Assembly (NCBI RefSeq): GCF_900156175.1
Contig: NZ_FTMV01000016.1
Coordinates: 62,001 to 126,000 of the forward strand
Direction of reading: 5' to 3'
DNA: 64,000 nt
Origin: Janthinobacterium sp. TND4EL3
GTDB taxonomy: Bacteria; Pseudomonadota; Gammaproteobacteria; Burkholderiales; Burkholderiaceae_D
Each line of letters begins with the position of its first letter. Position 1 is the first letter of the stretch. The notes under the pieces were generated by a model. It was not told the DNA's origin. It ran no database searches and saw nothing but the letters and a program-made list of their open reading frames with translations. The position numbers and the translations under genes were made by a program. Positions 1 through 7,226 of the stretch are shown here, in pieces.

Positions 1-2
1 GC

Positions 3-740
3 GACATGCGCGCGCGCGTGAAAACGGCCACGCGCTACCCGACCTTCGTCGTCTTCGCCATGGTCGCCGCCATGATCGTGGTCAATATCTTCGTCATTCC
101 CCAGTTCGAGAAAGTCTTCGCCAGTTTCCATGCGGAACTGCCCTTGATGACGCGCATCCTGATCGGCACCTCGCGCTTTACCGTCGCCTACTGGCCCTTG
201 CTGCTGCTGGCGGGCGTGGGCGGCTTTTTCGGCTGGCGCGCCTGGCTGCGCACGAAACAGGGCCTGTATAAATGGGACCGCGCCAAGCTGCGCCTGCCGA
301 TCGCCGGCAAGATCATCCTGAAGGGCACGATGGCCCGCTTCGCCCGCAGCTTCGCCCTGTCGAGCACCAGCGGCGTACCCATCGTGCAGGCGCTGACGGT
401 GGTATCGCAAACGGTGGACAACACCTACCTGAGCGCGCGCGTGGAGCAGATGCGCGACGGCGTGGAACGCGGCGAAAGCATCCTGCGCACCTCGGTGGCG
501 GCCGGCGTGTTTACGCCCGTGGTGCTGCAGATGATCGCCGTGGGCGAGGAATCCGGTTCGCTCGACGACCTGATGGACGAGATCGCGGACATGTACGAGC
601 GTGAAGTCGACTATGAATTGAAGACCCTGTCGGCACAGATCGAGCCGATCCTGATCGTCTTCCTCGGCGCCATGGTGCTGGTGCTGGCGCTGGGCATCTT
701 CCTGCCGATCTGGGACCTGGGCCGGGCGGCCCTGCACTGA
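3..740 (+). CDS. mshG: MSHA biogenesis protein MshG, GspF/PilC-type inner-membrane platform protein (5' end outside window)
   Basis: Polytopic inner-membrane platform of a type IV pilus, which couples the cytoplasmic ATPase to pilin insertion. The frame is open from base 3 with no clear start, so this is the C-terminal part of a gene that begins upstream. It contains the second T2SF domain: a membrane segment near residues 13-35, another near 60-80, the conserved VGEESGSLDDLM stretch near residue 180, and a final hydrophobic segment ending in LPIWDLG, typical of the MshG/PilC C-terminus. The stop codon overlaps the next ATG (ATGA), so translation is probably coupled. The ATPase gene mshE would be expected just upstream, outside the window. 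Confidence 0.88.
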   Translation, partial: DMRARVKTATRYPTFVVFAMVAAMIVVNIFVIPQFEKVFASFHAELPLMTRILIGTSRFTVAYWPLLLLAGVGGFFGWRAWLRTKQGLYKWDRAKLRLPIAGKIILKGTMARFARSFALSSTSGVPIVQALTVVSQTVDNTYLSARVEQMRDGVERGESILRTSVAAGVFTPVVLQMIAVGEESGSLDDLMDEIADMYEREVDYELKTLSAQIEPILIVFLGAMVLVLALGIFLPIWDLGRAALH

Positions 741-1225
741 TGGCGCTGCCTGCCCGCCAGCGCGGTTTCACGCTGTTCGAGCTGGCCGTGGTGGCGAGCG
801 TGTTCGCCATCCTGGTGGGCGTGTTACTGAGCCGCGTCGGCTATTACCAGCGACAGGCGCAGCAGGTGGCCATGACGCAGACGCTGGCGGCCTTGCGCAC
901 CAGCTTGCGGGTGCAGGTGCTGCAGCTGTACCTGGCGGACGGGCGCGCGCGGATACCGTCGCTGGCGCGGCAAAACCCCTTCGACTGGCTGGCCGATAAG
1001 CCGGCCAACTATTTGGGCGAATTCGATGCGCCCGCGCTCGATAAATTACCCGCTGGGAATTGGTTGTACGACAGAAAAGAACAAAAAATCATCTATTTGT
1101 TTAGTAATGGCAATATTTTTCCCGGTTCGGAGCTTGATTCAGTGAAATTTAAGGTAATCTTGCCAGGTGTAGACGCCGATCTTGACAAGCTCGCCCAGGA
1201 ACCCGATATTGTGGTGTGGAAATAG
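740..1225 (+). CDS. Prepilin-like minor pilin of the MSHA locus (mshF/mshB position)
   Basis: A 161-residue protein with a short basic leader and a class III prepilin signal (RGFTLFELAVV, residues 9-19) followed by a hydrophobic helix, so it should be cleaved by the prepilin peptidase. Its position between mshG and mshA matches mshF or mshB in the Vibrio locus, but the sequence alone does not decide which. The start overlaps the mshG stop. The last 150 bases are distinctly AT-rich compared with the rest of the operon, an unusual base composition that runs into the mshA leader. A role as minor or initiating pilin is inference from position and signal. Confidence 0.75.
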   Translation: MALPARQRGFTLFELAVVASVFAILVGVLLSRVGYYQRQAQQVAMTQTLAALRTSLRVQVLQLYLADGRARIPSLARQNPFDWLADKPANYLGEFDAPALDKLPAGNWLYDRKEQKIIYLFSNGNIFPGSELDSVKFKVILPGVDADLDKLAQEPDIVVWK

Positions 1226-1313
1226 CCGGACTCGACAGCAGACGGAGTGCCGTGCAGCAAACGTTTCATGGCGTTGGTTTTGATGTTTTTATTTGATTTT
1301 GGAGAAAGCAAGA

Positions 1314-1817
1314 ATGAACAAGTCTTTACGTAGTATGAAAAGCGGCGCCCAGGCGGGTTTTACCCTGATCGAATTGGTGGTCGTCATCGTTATCCTGGGC
1401 ATTTTAGCTGCGACGGCGATTCCGAAATTTAGCGATTTGTCAGCCGATGCACGTGTGGCCAAGATGCAGGCGGCCGTGGGCACCCTGAAGGCGGGCTCCG
1501 CACTGTTCCATGCGCAATGGCTTGTCAATGGCGCGGCGGCCGATGCTTCCGTGAAGATGGAGGGTGTTGACGTCGCAGGCAAGGCAGGCTATCCAAGCGT
1601 CGATGGCATCGTGGTGGCGGCCGGTGGCCTGGCTGACTATGACATCAAGACAGTGCCGCCGACTGCAACCGTCCTGACTATTTTGCCTGATGCGAATCAC
1701 AAGAATTGCAAGGTGACATATACGACAGCAGTTGCAGCCGCCGCAGATGGCTCGACTCCTGCAGTGGCTCCTGTAGTCGACGATAGCGCACTCAAGGTGG
1801 TGGAAAACTGCCGCTAA
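1314..1817 (+). CDS. mshA: Major MSHA-type pilin MshA
   Basis: Structural subunit of the pilus. The 167-residue prepilin has a basic leader, cleavage motif GFTLIELVVV (about residues 16-25) with the conserved Glu at mature position 5, a long hydrophobic N-terminal helix, and two C-terminal cysteines (in HKNCK and at the ENCR end) that can form the usual D-loop disulfide. ATG at 1314 is chosen because GGAG at 1301-1304 sits 9 bases upstream; an in-frame TTG at 1293 lacks a site. An intrinsic terminator follows directly, and a leader of about 90 bases precedes it, suggesting a separate, stronger transcript than the neighbouring minor pilins. The family call is firm; MshA versus another major pilin rests on context. 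Confidence 0.85.
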   Translation: MNKSLRSMKSGAQAGFTLIELVVVIVILGILAATAIPKFSDLSADARVAKMQAAVGTLKAGSALFHAQWLVNGAAADASVKMEGVDVAGKAGYPSVDGIVVAAGGLADYDIKTVPPTATVLTILPDANHKNCKVTYTTAVAAAADGSTPAVAPVVDDSALKVVENCR

Positions 1818-1890
1818 GCTTTGTGCCAATGGGCCACTCGGCCCATTGCCGCAAAGGCGCGGCAACGTCGCGTTTTGCGTCAATCTCAGC

Positions 1891-1925
1891 AGCCCAACCC
1901 CAGGCAGGACCGGTTGGGCTTTTTT
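1891..1925 (+). terminator. Intrinsic terminator directly after mshA
   Basis: A perfect 9-bp inverted repeat (AGCCCAACC at 1891-1899, GGTTGGGCT at 1912-1920) is followed by five further T residues. It lies between the major pilin and the minor pilin genes and, if leaky, would give much more mshA message than mshCDOP message. Confidence 0.85.
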
Positions 1926-1940
1926 ACGGGCGATTCTTCA

Positions 1941-2498
1941 TTGCATCCTTCACAACCCACCTTGCGTCGCAGATGCCTTTTACGGGGCAGGCTTGCGCGC
2001 GGCTTCACCTTGATCGAGCTCGTGGCGATGCTGGTGATCGCCGGCCTGCTGGCGACCTTTGCCGTCAACCGATTTTTCCAGCGCGACACTTTTGATGCGC
2101 GCAGTGCCAGCGATCAGGTGGCGAGTATCGTGCGTTATGGACAAAAGCTTGCGGTGGCGCAAAACCGTCCCGTGTTTGTGCGCATCGACGGCAAGAGCGT
2201 GGCGCTGTGTTTCGACGCCGCGTGCAGCGATGCGCAGAAGGTCGTGCCGCCCGCCGGCACGAACAGCGGCAGCAAGAACACCTTGCTCGCTTGCAGCGAC
2301 CGGCGCAACTGGCTGTGCGAAGGATGGCCGTCGACTGTCAAGCTGACAGGCGGCGCGGGGTTCTACTTTGACCCGCTGGGGCGCCCGTACTACGCGGCGT
2401 ACGGCGATTTTTCCACGCCCCTGGTGCTGACCGTGGCCGCGGGCGGGCAGCAATACCAGGTCAACGTCGCACCGGAGACCGGCTATGTGTACCGCTAG
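1941..2498 (+). CDS. mshC: Minor pilin MshC-like, GspH/FimT-type
   Basis: Prepilin-like protein with signal ARGFTLIELVAMLVIAG preceded by an arginine-rich leader. Minor pilins of this type prime and regulate pilus assembly. It is in the mshC position, after mshA and before mshD, and has a GspH/FimT-like layout (one N-terminal helix, then a beta-rich domain, about 180 residues) with two cysteines near SVALCFDAACSD. The start is uncertain: no ATG occurs in frame near the signal; TTG at 1941 or TTG at 1962 are the candidates downstream of the terminator. The open frame also extends back to 1821 through the terminator, which I regard as non-coding. The 3' end overlaps mshD by 14 bases. Confidence 0.75.
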   Translation: MHPSQPTLRRRCLLRGRLARGFTLIELVAMLVIAGLLATFAVNRFFQRDTFDARSASDQVASIVRYGQKLAVAQNRPVFVRIDGKSVALCFDAACSDAQKVVPPAGTNSGSKNTLLACSDRRNWLCEGWPSTVKLTGGAGFYFDPLGRPYYAAYGDFSTPLVLTVAAGGQQYQVNVAPETGYVYR

Positions 2499-3051
2499 GC
2501 GCCGTGCCCCCAGGCGCGCCCAGGCCGGCGTGACCCTGATCGAACTGGTGCTCTTCATCGTCGTCGTGGGCGTGGCGGTGACGGGCATCCTGGGCGTGAT
2601 GAGCTTGACGGCGCGCAACAGCGCCGACCCGCAGCTGCGCAAGCAGGCGCTGGCCGTTGCGCAAGGCATGCTCGATGAAATCGCGGGCGCGCGCTTCACG
2701 TATTGCGCAGTGAACGACCCGGCAGCCGAGACGGCGGGCGGCGAGGCCGCATGCACCACCAAGGAGGCGTTTGGCATACAGGGCGGCGCCGCGCAGCGGC
2801 CTTACGACAACGTCAATGATTACGTGGACAGCGACGGCGGAAAGGCGCTATACACCACGGATGTGGCCGGCAACCCGTTTTCAGCGCTTGCCGGCCAGTA
2901 TGCGGCGACGGTGAGCATCAATACCGTTGCGCTGAACGGCATCGCGGCGCCCAATGCGCTGCATATCCGGGTCAGCGTCGCCTATGGCGACAAGCAGCAG
3001 GTCGTGCTCGACGGCTACCGCACGCGCTACGCGCCGAACAGCATCCCATGA
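2485..3051 (+). CDS. mshD: Minor pilin MshD-like
   Basis: A 188-residue prepilin-like protein with leader signal QAGVTLIELVLFIVVVG near residues 13-29. MshD proteins are minor pilins of the MSHA system. The ATG lies inside the end of mshC and the stop overlaps the mshO start (ATGA), so it is translated as part of a coupled series. Two cysteines (FTYCAV, EAACTT) may form a disulfide in the globular domain. The identification relies on position and on the short Val-Thr-Leu-Ile-Glu signal; the exact role in assembly is inferred from the family. Confidence 0.8.
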   Translation: MCTARRRAPRRAQAGVTLIELVLFIVVVGVAVTGILGVMSLTARNSADPQLRKQALAVAQGMLDEIAGARFTYCAVNDPAAETAGGEAACTTKEAFGIQGGAAQRPYDNVNDYVDSDGGKALYTTDVAGNPFSALAGQYAATVSINTVALNGIAAPNALHIRVSVAYGDKQQVVLDGYRTRYAPNSIP

Positions 3052-3968
3052 ATACCTCTTCGTTCCGGCGCCGCGCGCGCGGCTTTACCCTGGTGGAGAT
3101 GATCATCGTGATCGTCATCACGGGCATCATCGGCGGCATGGTGGCCATGTTCATCCGCCTGCCCGTGCAGGGTTATATCGATGCCAATGCCCGCGCCGAC
3201 CTGGCCGACCTGGCCGATACGGCTGCGCGGCGCATTGCGCGCGACGTGCGCCTTGCGCTGCCGAACAGCTTGCGCGTCAGCGCGGACGGGAAATACCTGG
3301 AGCTGCTGCTGACGACATCGGGCGGCCGCTACCTGTCCGAGGACGATGCGCCGGGTCTCGGCGCCGTGCTGGCCTTCAATCCCGTCACCGCCGGCGCGAA
3401 CGCCAATCAATTCACCGTGGTCGGGAGCGCGCCGGCGATCGCGCCCGGCGACTTTATCGCCGTCTACAATATGGGCGACAACCTGCCGGATGCGTATGGC
3501 TGCGCCGTCAACGCCGGCATCTGCAATCTGGCGCAGGTCGACACCGTCAGCGGCACGCTGGTGACCCTGAAGGGCAATCCCTTCCTCGCGCAGTCGCCGC
3601 AAAAGTTTCCCTCGCCATCACACCGTTTTCAGGTGGTGACGACGCCTGTCAGCTATGTTTGCGATCCGCAGGCCGGCACCCTGACGCGTTATTCCGGCTA
3701 TGTCATCCAGGCGGCGCAGCCGCTCGATGCGGCGGCATCGCCTTTGTCAACGGCCCCCGTGCGCGCGCTGCTGGCGCAAAAAATCCTGAAAAACACGGTG
3801 AAGCGGTCTGGTCAAACAGCGGCTCCCCCCGAAGGCTGTTTTACCTATGAGGTGTTGAAGAACGGGCCGCGCGGCCTGCTCAGCATCGTGCTGAGCCTCG
3901 GCGCGGAAAACAGCAATACGGGCACGCTGCGCCTGGTGCAGCAGGTACAGGTCAGTAATACACCATGA
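3048..3968 (+). CDS. mshO: Minor pilin MshO-like, PilW/GspJ type
   Basis: A 306-residue prepilin-like protein with signal RGFTLVEMIIVIVITG near residues 11-26 and a large beta-rich globular domain, the usual size for MshO/PilW-type minor pilins. It starts on the ATGA overlap with mshD and ends 4 bases into mshP. MshO is expected to form part of the pilus tip complex with MshC, D and P; this is from family knowledge. Nothing unusual is seen apart from cysteines at GCAVNAGIC and SYVCD that could pair. Confidence 0.82.
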   Translation: MNTSSFRRRARGFTLVEMIIVIVITGIIGGMVAMFIRLPVQGYIDANARADLADLADTAARRIARDVRLALPNSLRVSADGKYLELLLTTSGGRYLSEDDAPGLGAVLAFNPVTAGANANQFTVVGSAPAIAPGDFIAVYNMGDNLPDAYGCAVNAGICNLAQVDTVSGTLVTLKGNPFLAQSPQKFPSPSHRFQVVTTPVSYVCDPQAGTLTRYSGYVIQAAQPLDAAASPLSTAPVRALLAQKILKNTVKRSGQTAAPPEGCFTYEVLKNGPRGLLSIVLSLGAENSNTGTLRLVQQVQVSNTP

Positions 3969-4408
3969 GCGCCATGAGAACAGTTTCCTCGCGCCGCATG
4001 CGCGGCTTCAGCCTGGTGACGGCCATCTTCCTGCTGGTGGTGCTGGCGGGACTGGGCGCCGCGATGGTGAACGTGTTTACCCTGCAGCAAGTCGAATCGG
4101 CGCTGGACGTGCAGGGCGTGCGCGCCGAACAGGCCGCCCGCGCCGGTCTCGAATGGGGCGTGTACCGGCAGCTGATCGATGGAAACTGCGCTCCCTCGAC
4201 TTCGTTTGCCTTGCCGGCTGGCACATCGCTATCCTCCTTTTCCGTCAGCGTGCAGTGCGCCACGGCCACGGGGCCCGGCACCTTGACCAGCTGGACCATC
4301 ACGGCCACGGCTTGCAACCAGCCGGCCGGGGCCGAGCCGTTCTGTCCGCACCCGGGCAACAACCCCGATTACGTCCAGCGCCGCCTGCAGGCCGTGTTGT
4401 CGCAGTAA
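3965..4408 (+). CDS. mshP: MshP-like pilus protein, PilX type
   Basis: A 147-residue protein with a basic leader, RGFSLVTAIFLLVVLAG (a PilX-like signal lacking the Glu5 of true pilins), one N-terminal hydrophobic helix and then the ARAGLEWG motif typical of PilX/MshP-like proteins. Several cysteines in the C-terminal half could form disulfides. It overlaps mshO by 4 bases and is the last gene of the pilin block. In Vibrio the next gene is mshQ; here no mshQ follows, and the assembly gene mshI begins 131 bases later. Confidence 0.78.
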   Translation: MSAMRTVSSRRMRGFSLVTAIFLLVVLAGLGAAMVNVFTLQQVESALDVQGVRAEQAARAGLEWGVYRQLIDGNCAPSTSFALPAGTSLSSFSVSVQCATATGPGTLTSWTITATACNQPAGAEPFCPHPGNNPDYVQRRLQAVLSQ

Positions 4409-4539
4409 GGTCAACTGCTTGAAAAAAAGATCGCTAATTTATTGTTTTTACACAACAAAATTGGTTTCATGAATTAGAATTGGTTTGATGCATTATCTGC
4501 GCGACAAGCTCGGGCAGGCACTTACACTGGATAGTTCGC
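4409..4539 (+). promoter_or_regulatory. AT-rich leader between the pilin block and the assembly block
   Basis: Most of this 131-base gap is far more AT-rich than its surroundings, with runs such as TTGTTTTTACACAACAA and repeated TTGGTTT (4461, 4481). This suggests a promoter for mshI-N, but no pair of -35/-10 boxes with 16-18-base spacing stands out, so the exact site is not called. Confidence 0.4.
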
Positions 4540-5499
4540 ATGGGTTTATTCGCAAGAGCAAGAAAATACGAGGGCTGGCTGGCCACGGCGTTTGGCCGCG
4601 AAGGTGTCAGCGCCGTCGTCGTCGAGCGTCCCGCCGACGGCCTGCCGCGCGTGCTGGGCGCCAGCTACCAGGCGGCGCAACGGCCCGCGCCGGCCGAGGT
4701 GCTGGAAAAGCTGGGCAAGGAATTGCAGGCCGCGTCGCGCCACTGCAGCACCGTGCTGGCCGGCGGCGAGTACCAGCTGCTGTCGCTGGAAGCGCCGGCC
4801 GTGCCGCGCGAGGAGCTGAAGACGGCCGTGGGCTGGCGCCTGAAGGACATGCTGGACTTTCCCCTGGCCGACGCCACCATCGACGTGTTCGACATCCCCG
4901 GCGACCCGAACGGCACCCAGCGCGGCAGCAGCGTGTTTGCCGTCGCCGCGCGCAACAGCGCCGTGTCCGCGCGCCAGGCGCTGTATGCGGCATGCAAGAT
5001 CGGCCTGTCCGTGATCGATATCCCGGAAATGGCGCAGCGCAATATCGCCACCTTGCTGGAAACGCCGGGGCGCGGCATCGCCGTGCTGTCCTTCGATGGC
5101 GACGGCGGCTTGCTGACCATGAGTTTCAATGGCGAGCTGTACCAGGCCCGCCGCATCGACGTGACCTTGCCGCAATTGCAGTCGCCCGACGCCAGCCAGT
5201 ATTACGACCGCGTCACCCTGGAGCTGCAGCGCTCGTTCGACCACTTCGACCGCCAGTTCCATTTCATTTCCCTCGCGCGCCTGATGCTGATGACGGGCGC
5301 CAGCGATGGCTTGCAAGGCTATCTGGCCGATAATCTCTACATGCCGGTCGAGCGGCTGGACCTGAGCCAGGTGTTCGACTTTTCCCAGCATGCCGCCTTG
5401 CGCGAGCCAGCCATGCAGGCGCGCTATTTCCTGGCGCTGGGCGCCGCCTTGCGCGAGCAGGGCAGCTTGCCGGGCAAGAGCGAAGGGAAGGGCGCATGA
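4540..5499 (+). CDS. mshI: MSHA biogenesis protein MshI, PilM-like
   Basis: A 319-residue cytoplasmic protein of the PilM/MshI kind, expected to bind the N-terminus of the next, PilN-like protein and link the inner-membrane alignment complex to the ATPase. It begins MGLFARARK and shows the alternating beta/alpha pattern of the actin-like PilM fold (for example GRGIAVLSFDGDGG near residue 183), without strong catalytic motifs. It is the first gene after the AT-rich leader and overlaps its downstream neighbour by 4 bases (ATGA). Family knowledge plus position support the call. Confidence 0.82.
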   Translation: MGLFARARKYEGWLATAFGREGVSAVVVERPADGLPRVLGASYQAAQRPAPAEVLEKLGKELQAASRHCSTVLAGGEYQLLSLEAPAVPREELKTAVGWRLKDMLDFPLADATIDVFDIPGDPNGTQRGSSVFAVAARNSAVSARQALYAACKIGLSVIDIPEMAQRNIATLLETPGRGIAVLSFDGDGGLLTMSFNGELYQARRIDVTLPQLQSPDASQYYDRVTLELQRSFDHFDRQFHFISLARLMLMTGASDGLQGYLADNLYMPVERLDLSQVFDFSQHAALREPAMQARYFLALGAALREQGSLPGKSEGKGA

Positions 5500-6158
5500 G
5501 CCAGCAGATCAATCTGTTCAACCCCCAGTTCGAACAGAAGACCCACCAGATGTCGGCGCGCACGGCCGGCGCCTGCCTCGGTGCGCTGGCGCTGGGCTTG
5601 GCGCTGCTGTGCGTGCTGGGCCAGCGGTCGCTGACGGACTTGCAGCGCCAGGAAGCGGACGTCCAGGCGGCGCTGGCAAAGGCGGAGGCCAGGCGCGACC
5701 AGACCTTGCGTGATTTTCCACCACGCAAGAAAGATCCGGGGCTGGCGCAGGAAGTCGCGGCCGCCGAGGCGCAGCGCCAGTTGCTGCTGGATGCGTCGGC
5801 CGTGCTGGCCAGTGGCGAACTGGGCAATACGCAGGGCTTTGCCGGCTATTTCCGCGCGCTGGCGCAAGCCAGGGTGGATGGCGTATGGTTGACGAGCATC
5901 AATATTGTCGGCGCCGCCAGTGAACTCGGCTTGCAGGGCCGCGCCTTGCATGCGTCGCTGCTGCCCGCGTATATCACGCGTCTGGGCCAGCAGGATGTGC
6001 TGGCAGGCAAGAGCTTCTCCAGCCTCGACATCGGCCCGCCGCCGGCGCCGGCCGTCACCGACGGCAAGGCGCCGGCGGCGCCGTATGTGGCTTTCAGCCT
6101 GCAGTCATCGAGCCAGCTTGCGGCGGCCGCCGCCGCAACGGCGGGAGGAAAACACTGA
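5496..6158 (+). CDS. PilN-like alignment protein of the MSHA locus (MshI2)
   Basis: A 220-residue bitopic membrane protein beginning MSQQINLFNP, the hallmark N-terminus of PilN/MshI2 proteins that inserts into the PilM-like partner. A single membrane helix lies near residues 25-43, followed by a coiled-coil stretch rich in Q, A and R (about 48-100) and a small alpha/beta periplasmic domain. It overlaps mshI by 4 bases and touches mshJ by one base. Together with MshI and MshJ it should form the inner-membrane alignment complex. Confidence 0.82.
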   Translation: MSQQINLFNPQFEQKTHQMSARTAGACLGALALGLALLCVLGQRSLTDLQRQEADVQAALAKAEARRDQTLRDFPPRKKDPGLAQEVAAAEAQRQLLLDASAVLASGELGNTQGFAGYFRALAQARVDGVWLTSINIVGAASELGLQGRALHASLLPAYITRLGQQDVLAGKSFSSLDIGPPPAPAVTDGKAPAAPYVAFSLQSSSQLAAAAAATAGGKH

Positions 6159-6841
6159 TGCAGCCCTTGCTGAAAAAATGGGCGGCGGCCTTCGACGCCC
6201 TCAGCCGGCGCGAGCGGCTGATGCTGTTCGGCGCGGGCGTGGCCGCGCTCCTGTTCGTGTTCTATTTTCTGTTCTTCAACCCGCTGTTCGCGAAGCGGGC
6301 GGCGCTGCATGCAAGCATTGCGCAAAAGCAAAGCCAGCAGGTGGCCATGGCCAAGGAAATCGAGCTGACCATGCTGGCGCACGCGGTGGACCCGGACCAG
6401 AATGCGCGCGCGCGTCTGGCGGCCCTGCTGGCGGAAGGGGCGAGCGTGAAGGAGCAGCTGCGCCAGAAGCAGCATGGCCTGGTGGCCCCCGAGCGCATGG
6501 TCGCGCTGCTGGAACAGTTGCTGCGCCGGCATGCCGGACTGCGCGTGGTGGCACTGAGAACCTTGCCTGGTGGCAGCGTGGGCGCTTCCCCGGCAGCCGC
6601 AGCGTCCGGCGATGGCGCCGCCAAGGCAAGCGCCCCGGCGCCCCTGCTGCACCGGCACGGCGTGGAAGTGGTGCTGCAGGGCAGTTATGCCGACATGCTG
6701 CAGTACATGCAGGCGCTGCAGGCGATGCCGACGCGGGTCTTCTGGGGCCAGGCCCGCCTGGAGGCGGAAAGCTACCCGCAAGCGACGCTGACCCTGACTT
6801 TATATACCCTCAGCATGGATGACACATGGATCGCACTGTGA
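6158..6841 (+). CDS. mshJ: MSHA biogenesis protein MshJ, PilO-like
   Basis: A 227-residue bitopic inner-membrane protein with a membrane helix near residues 28-46, a helical segment and a C-terminal alpha/beta domain, matching PilO/MshJ. Family knowledge gives it a place in the alignment complex with MshI and the PilN-like protein. It starts at the last base of the preceding stop and ends 16 bases inside mshK, so production of the three proteins is probably coupled. Confidence 0.8.
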   Translation: MQPLLKKWAAAFDALSRRERLMLFGAGVAALLFVFYFLFFNPLFAKRAALHASIAQKQSQQVAMAKEIELTMLAHAVDPDQNARARLAALLAEGASVKEQLRQKQHGLVAPERMVALLEQLLRRHAGLRVVALRTLPGGSVGASPAAAASGDGAAKASAPAPLLHRHGVEVVLQGSYADMLQYMQALQAMPTRVFWGQARLEAESYPQATLTLTLYTLSMDDTWIAL

Positions 6842-7221
6842 CCGCCGGCCGCGCGCCGCGCCGCTGGGCGCCGCTCCTGGCGCTGTGCCTGGCCTGCAGC
6901 GGCGTGCAGGCGCAGGCGCTGGACGACCCCACGCGCCCGCCCGCGGCCCTGTGGGCGCCCGCCAGCGCCGCTCCCGTCGCGCCCGCGCAGCCGCGCCTGC
7001 AATCGGTGCTCATCTCCACCCAGCCGGGCGGACGCCGCCTGGCCGTCATCGATGGCCAGACGGTCAAGGTCGGCAGCAAGGTGGGCGACGCCGTGGTGAC
7101 GGAAATTCGCGACACGGCCGTATTATTGCGGCGTGGCAAAACACTGGAAACCTTCAAGCTGTACCCGGGCAGCAAGACGCCGCCTCAGACCGACAGCAAG
7201 ACCGACCGCAAGCAGGAGTAG
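6826..7221 (+). CDS. mshK: MSHA biogenesis protein MshK, PilP/GspC-like
   Basis: A 131-residue exported protein: N-terminal hydrophobic segment ending VQAQA, then LDDPTRPP (the conserved DPTRPP motif of MshK) and a small beta-rich domain with VKVGSKVGDAVV and LLRRGK, as in the periplasmic HR domain of GspC/PilP. It would connect the inner-membrane complex to the secretin MshL. It overlaps mshJ by 16 bases and its AGGAG near the stop serves as ribosome-binding site for mshL. Confidence 0.82.
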   Translation: MDRTVTAGRAPRRWAPLLALCLACSGVQAQALDDPTRPPAALWAPASAAPVAPAQPRLQSVLISTQPGGRRLAVIDGQTVKVGSKVGDAVVTEIRDTAVLLRRGKTLETFKLYPGSKTPPQTDSKTDRKQE

Positions 7222-7226
7222 AAGAA

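Noticed and set aside
6819-7226. Upstream extension of mshL in the same frame
   Set aside because: It overlaps nearly all of mshK and the lipoprotein signal begins much later; the GTG at 7227 has a good ribosome-binding site.
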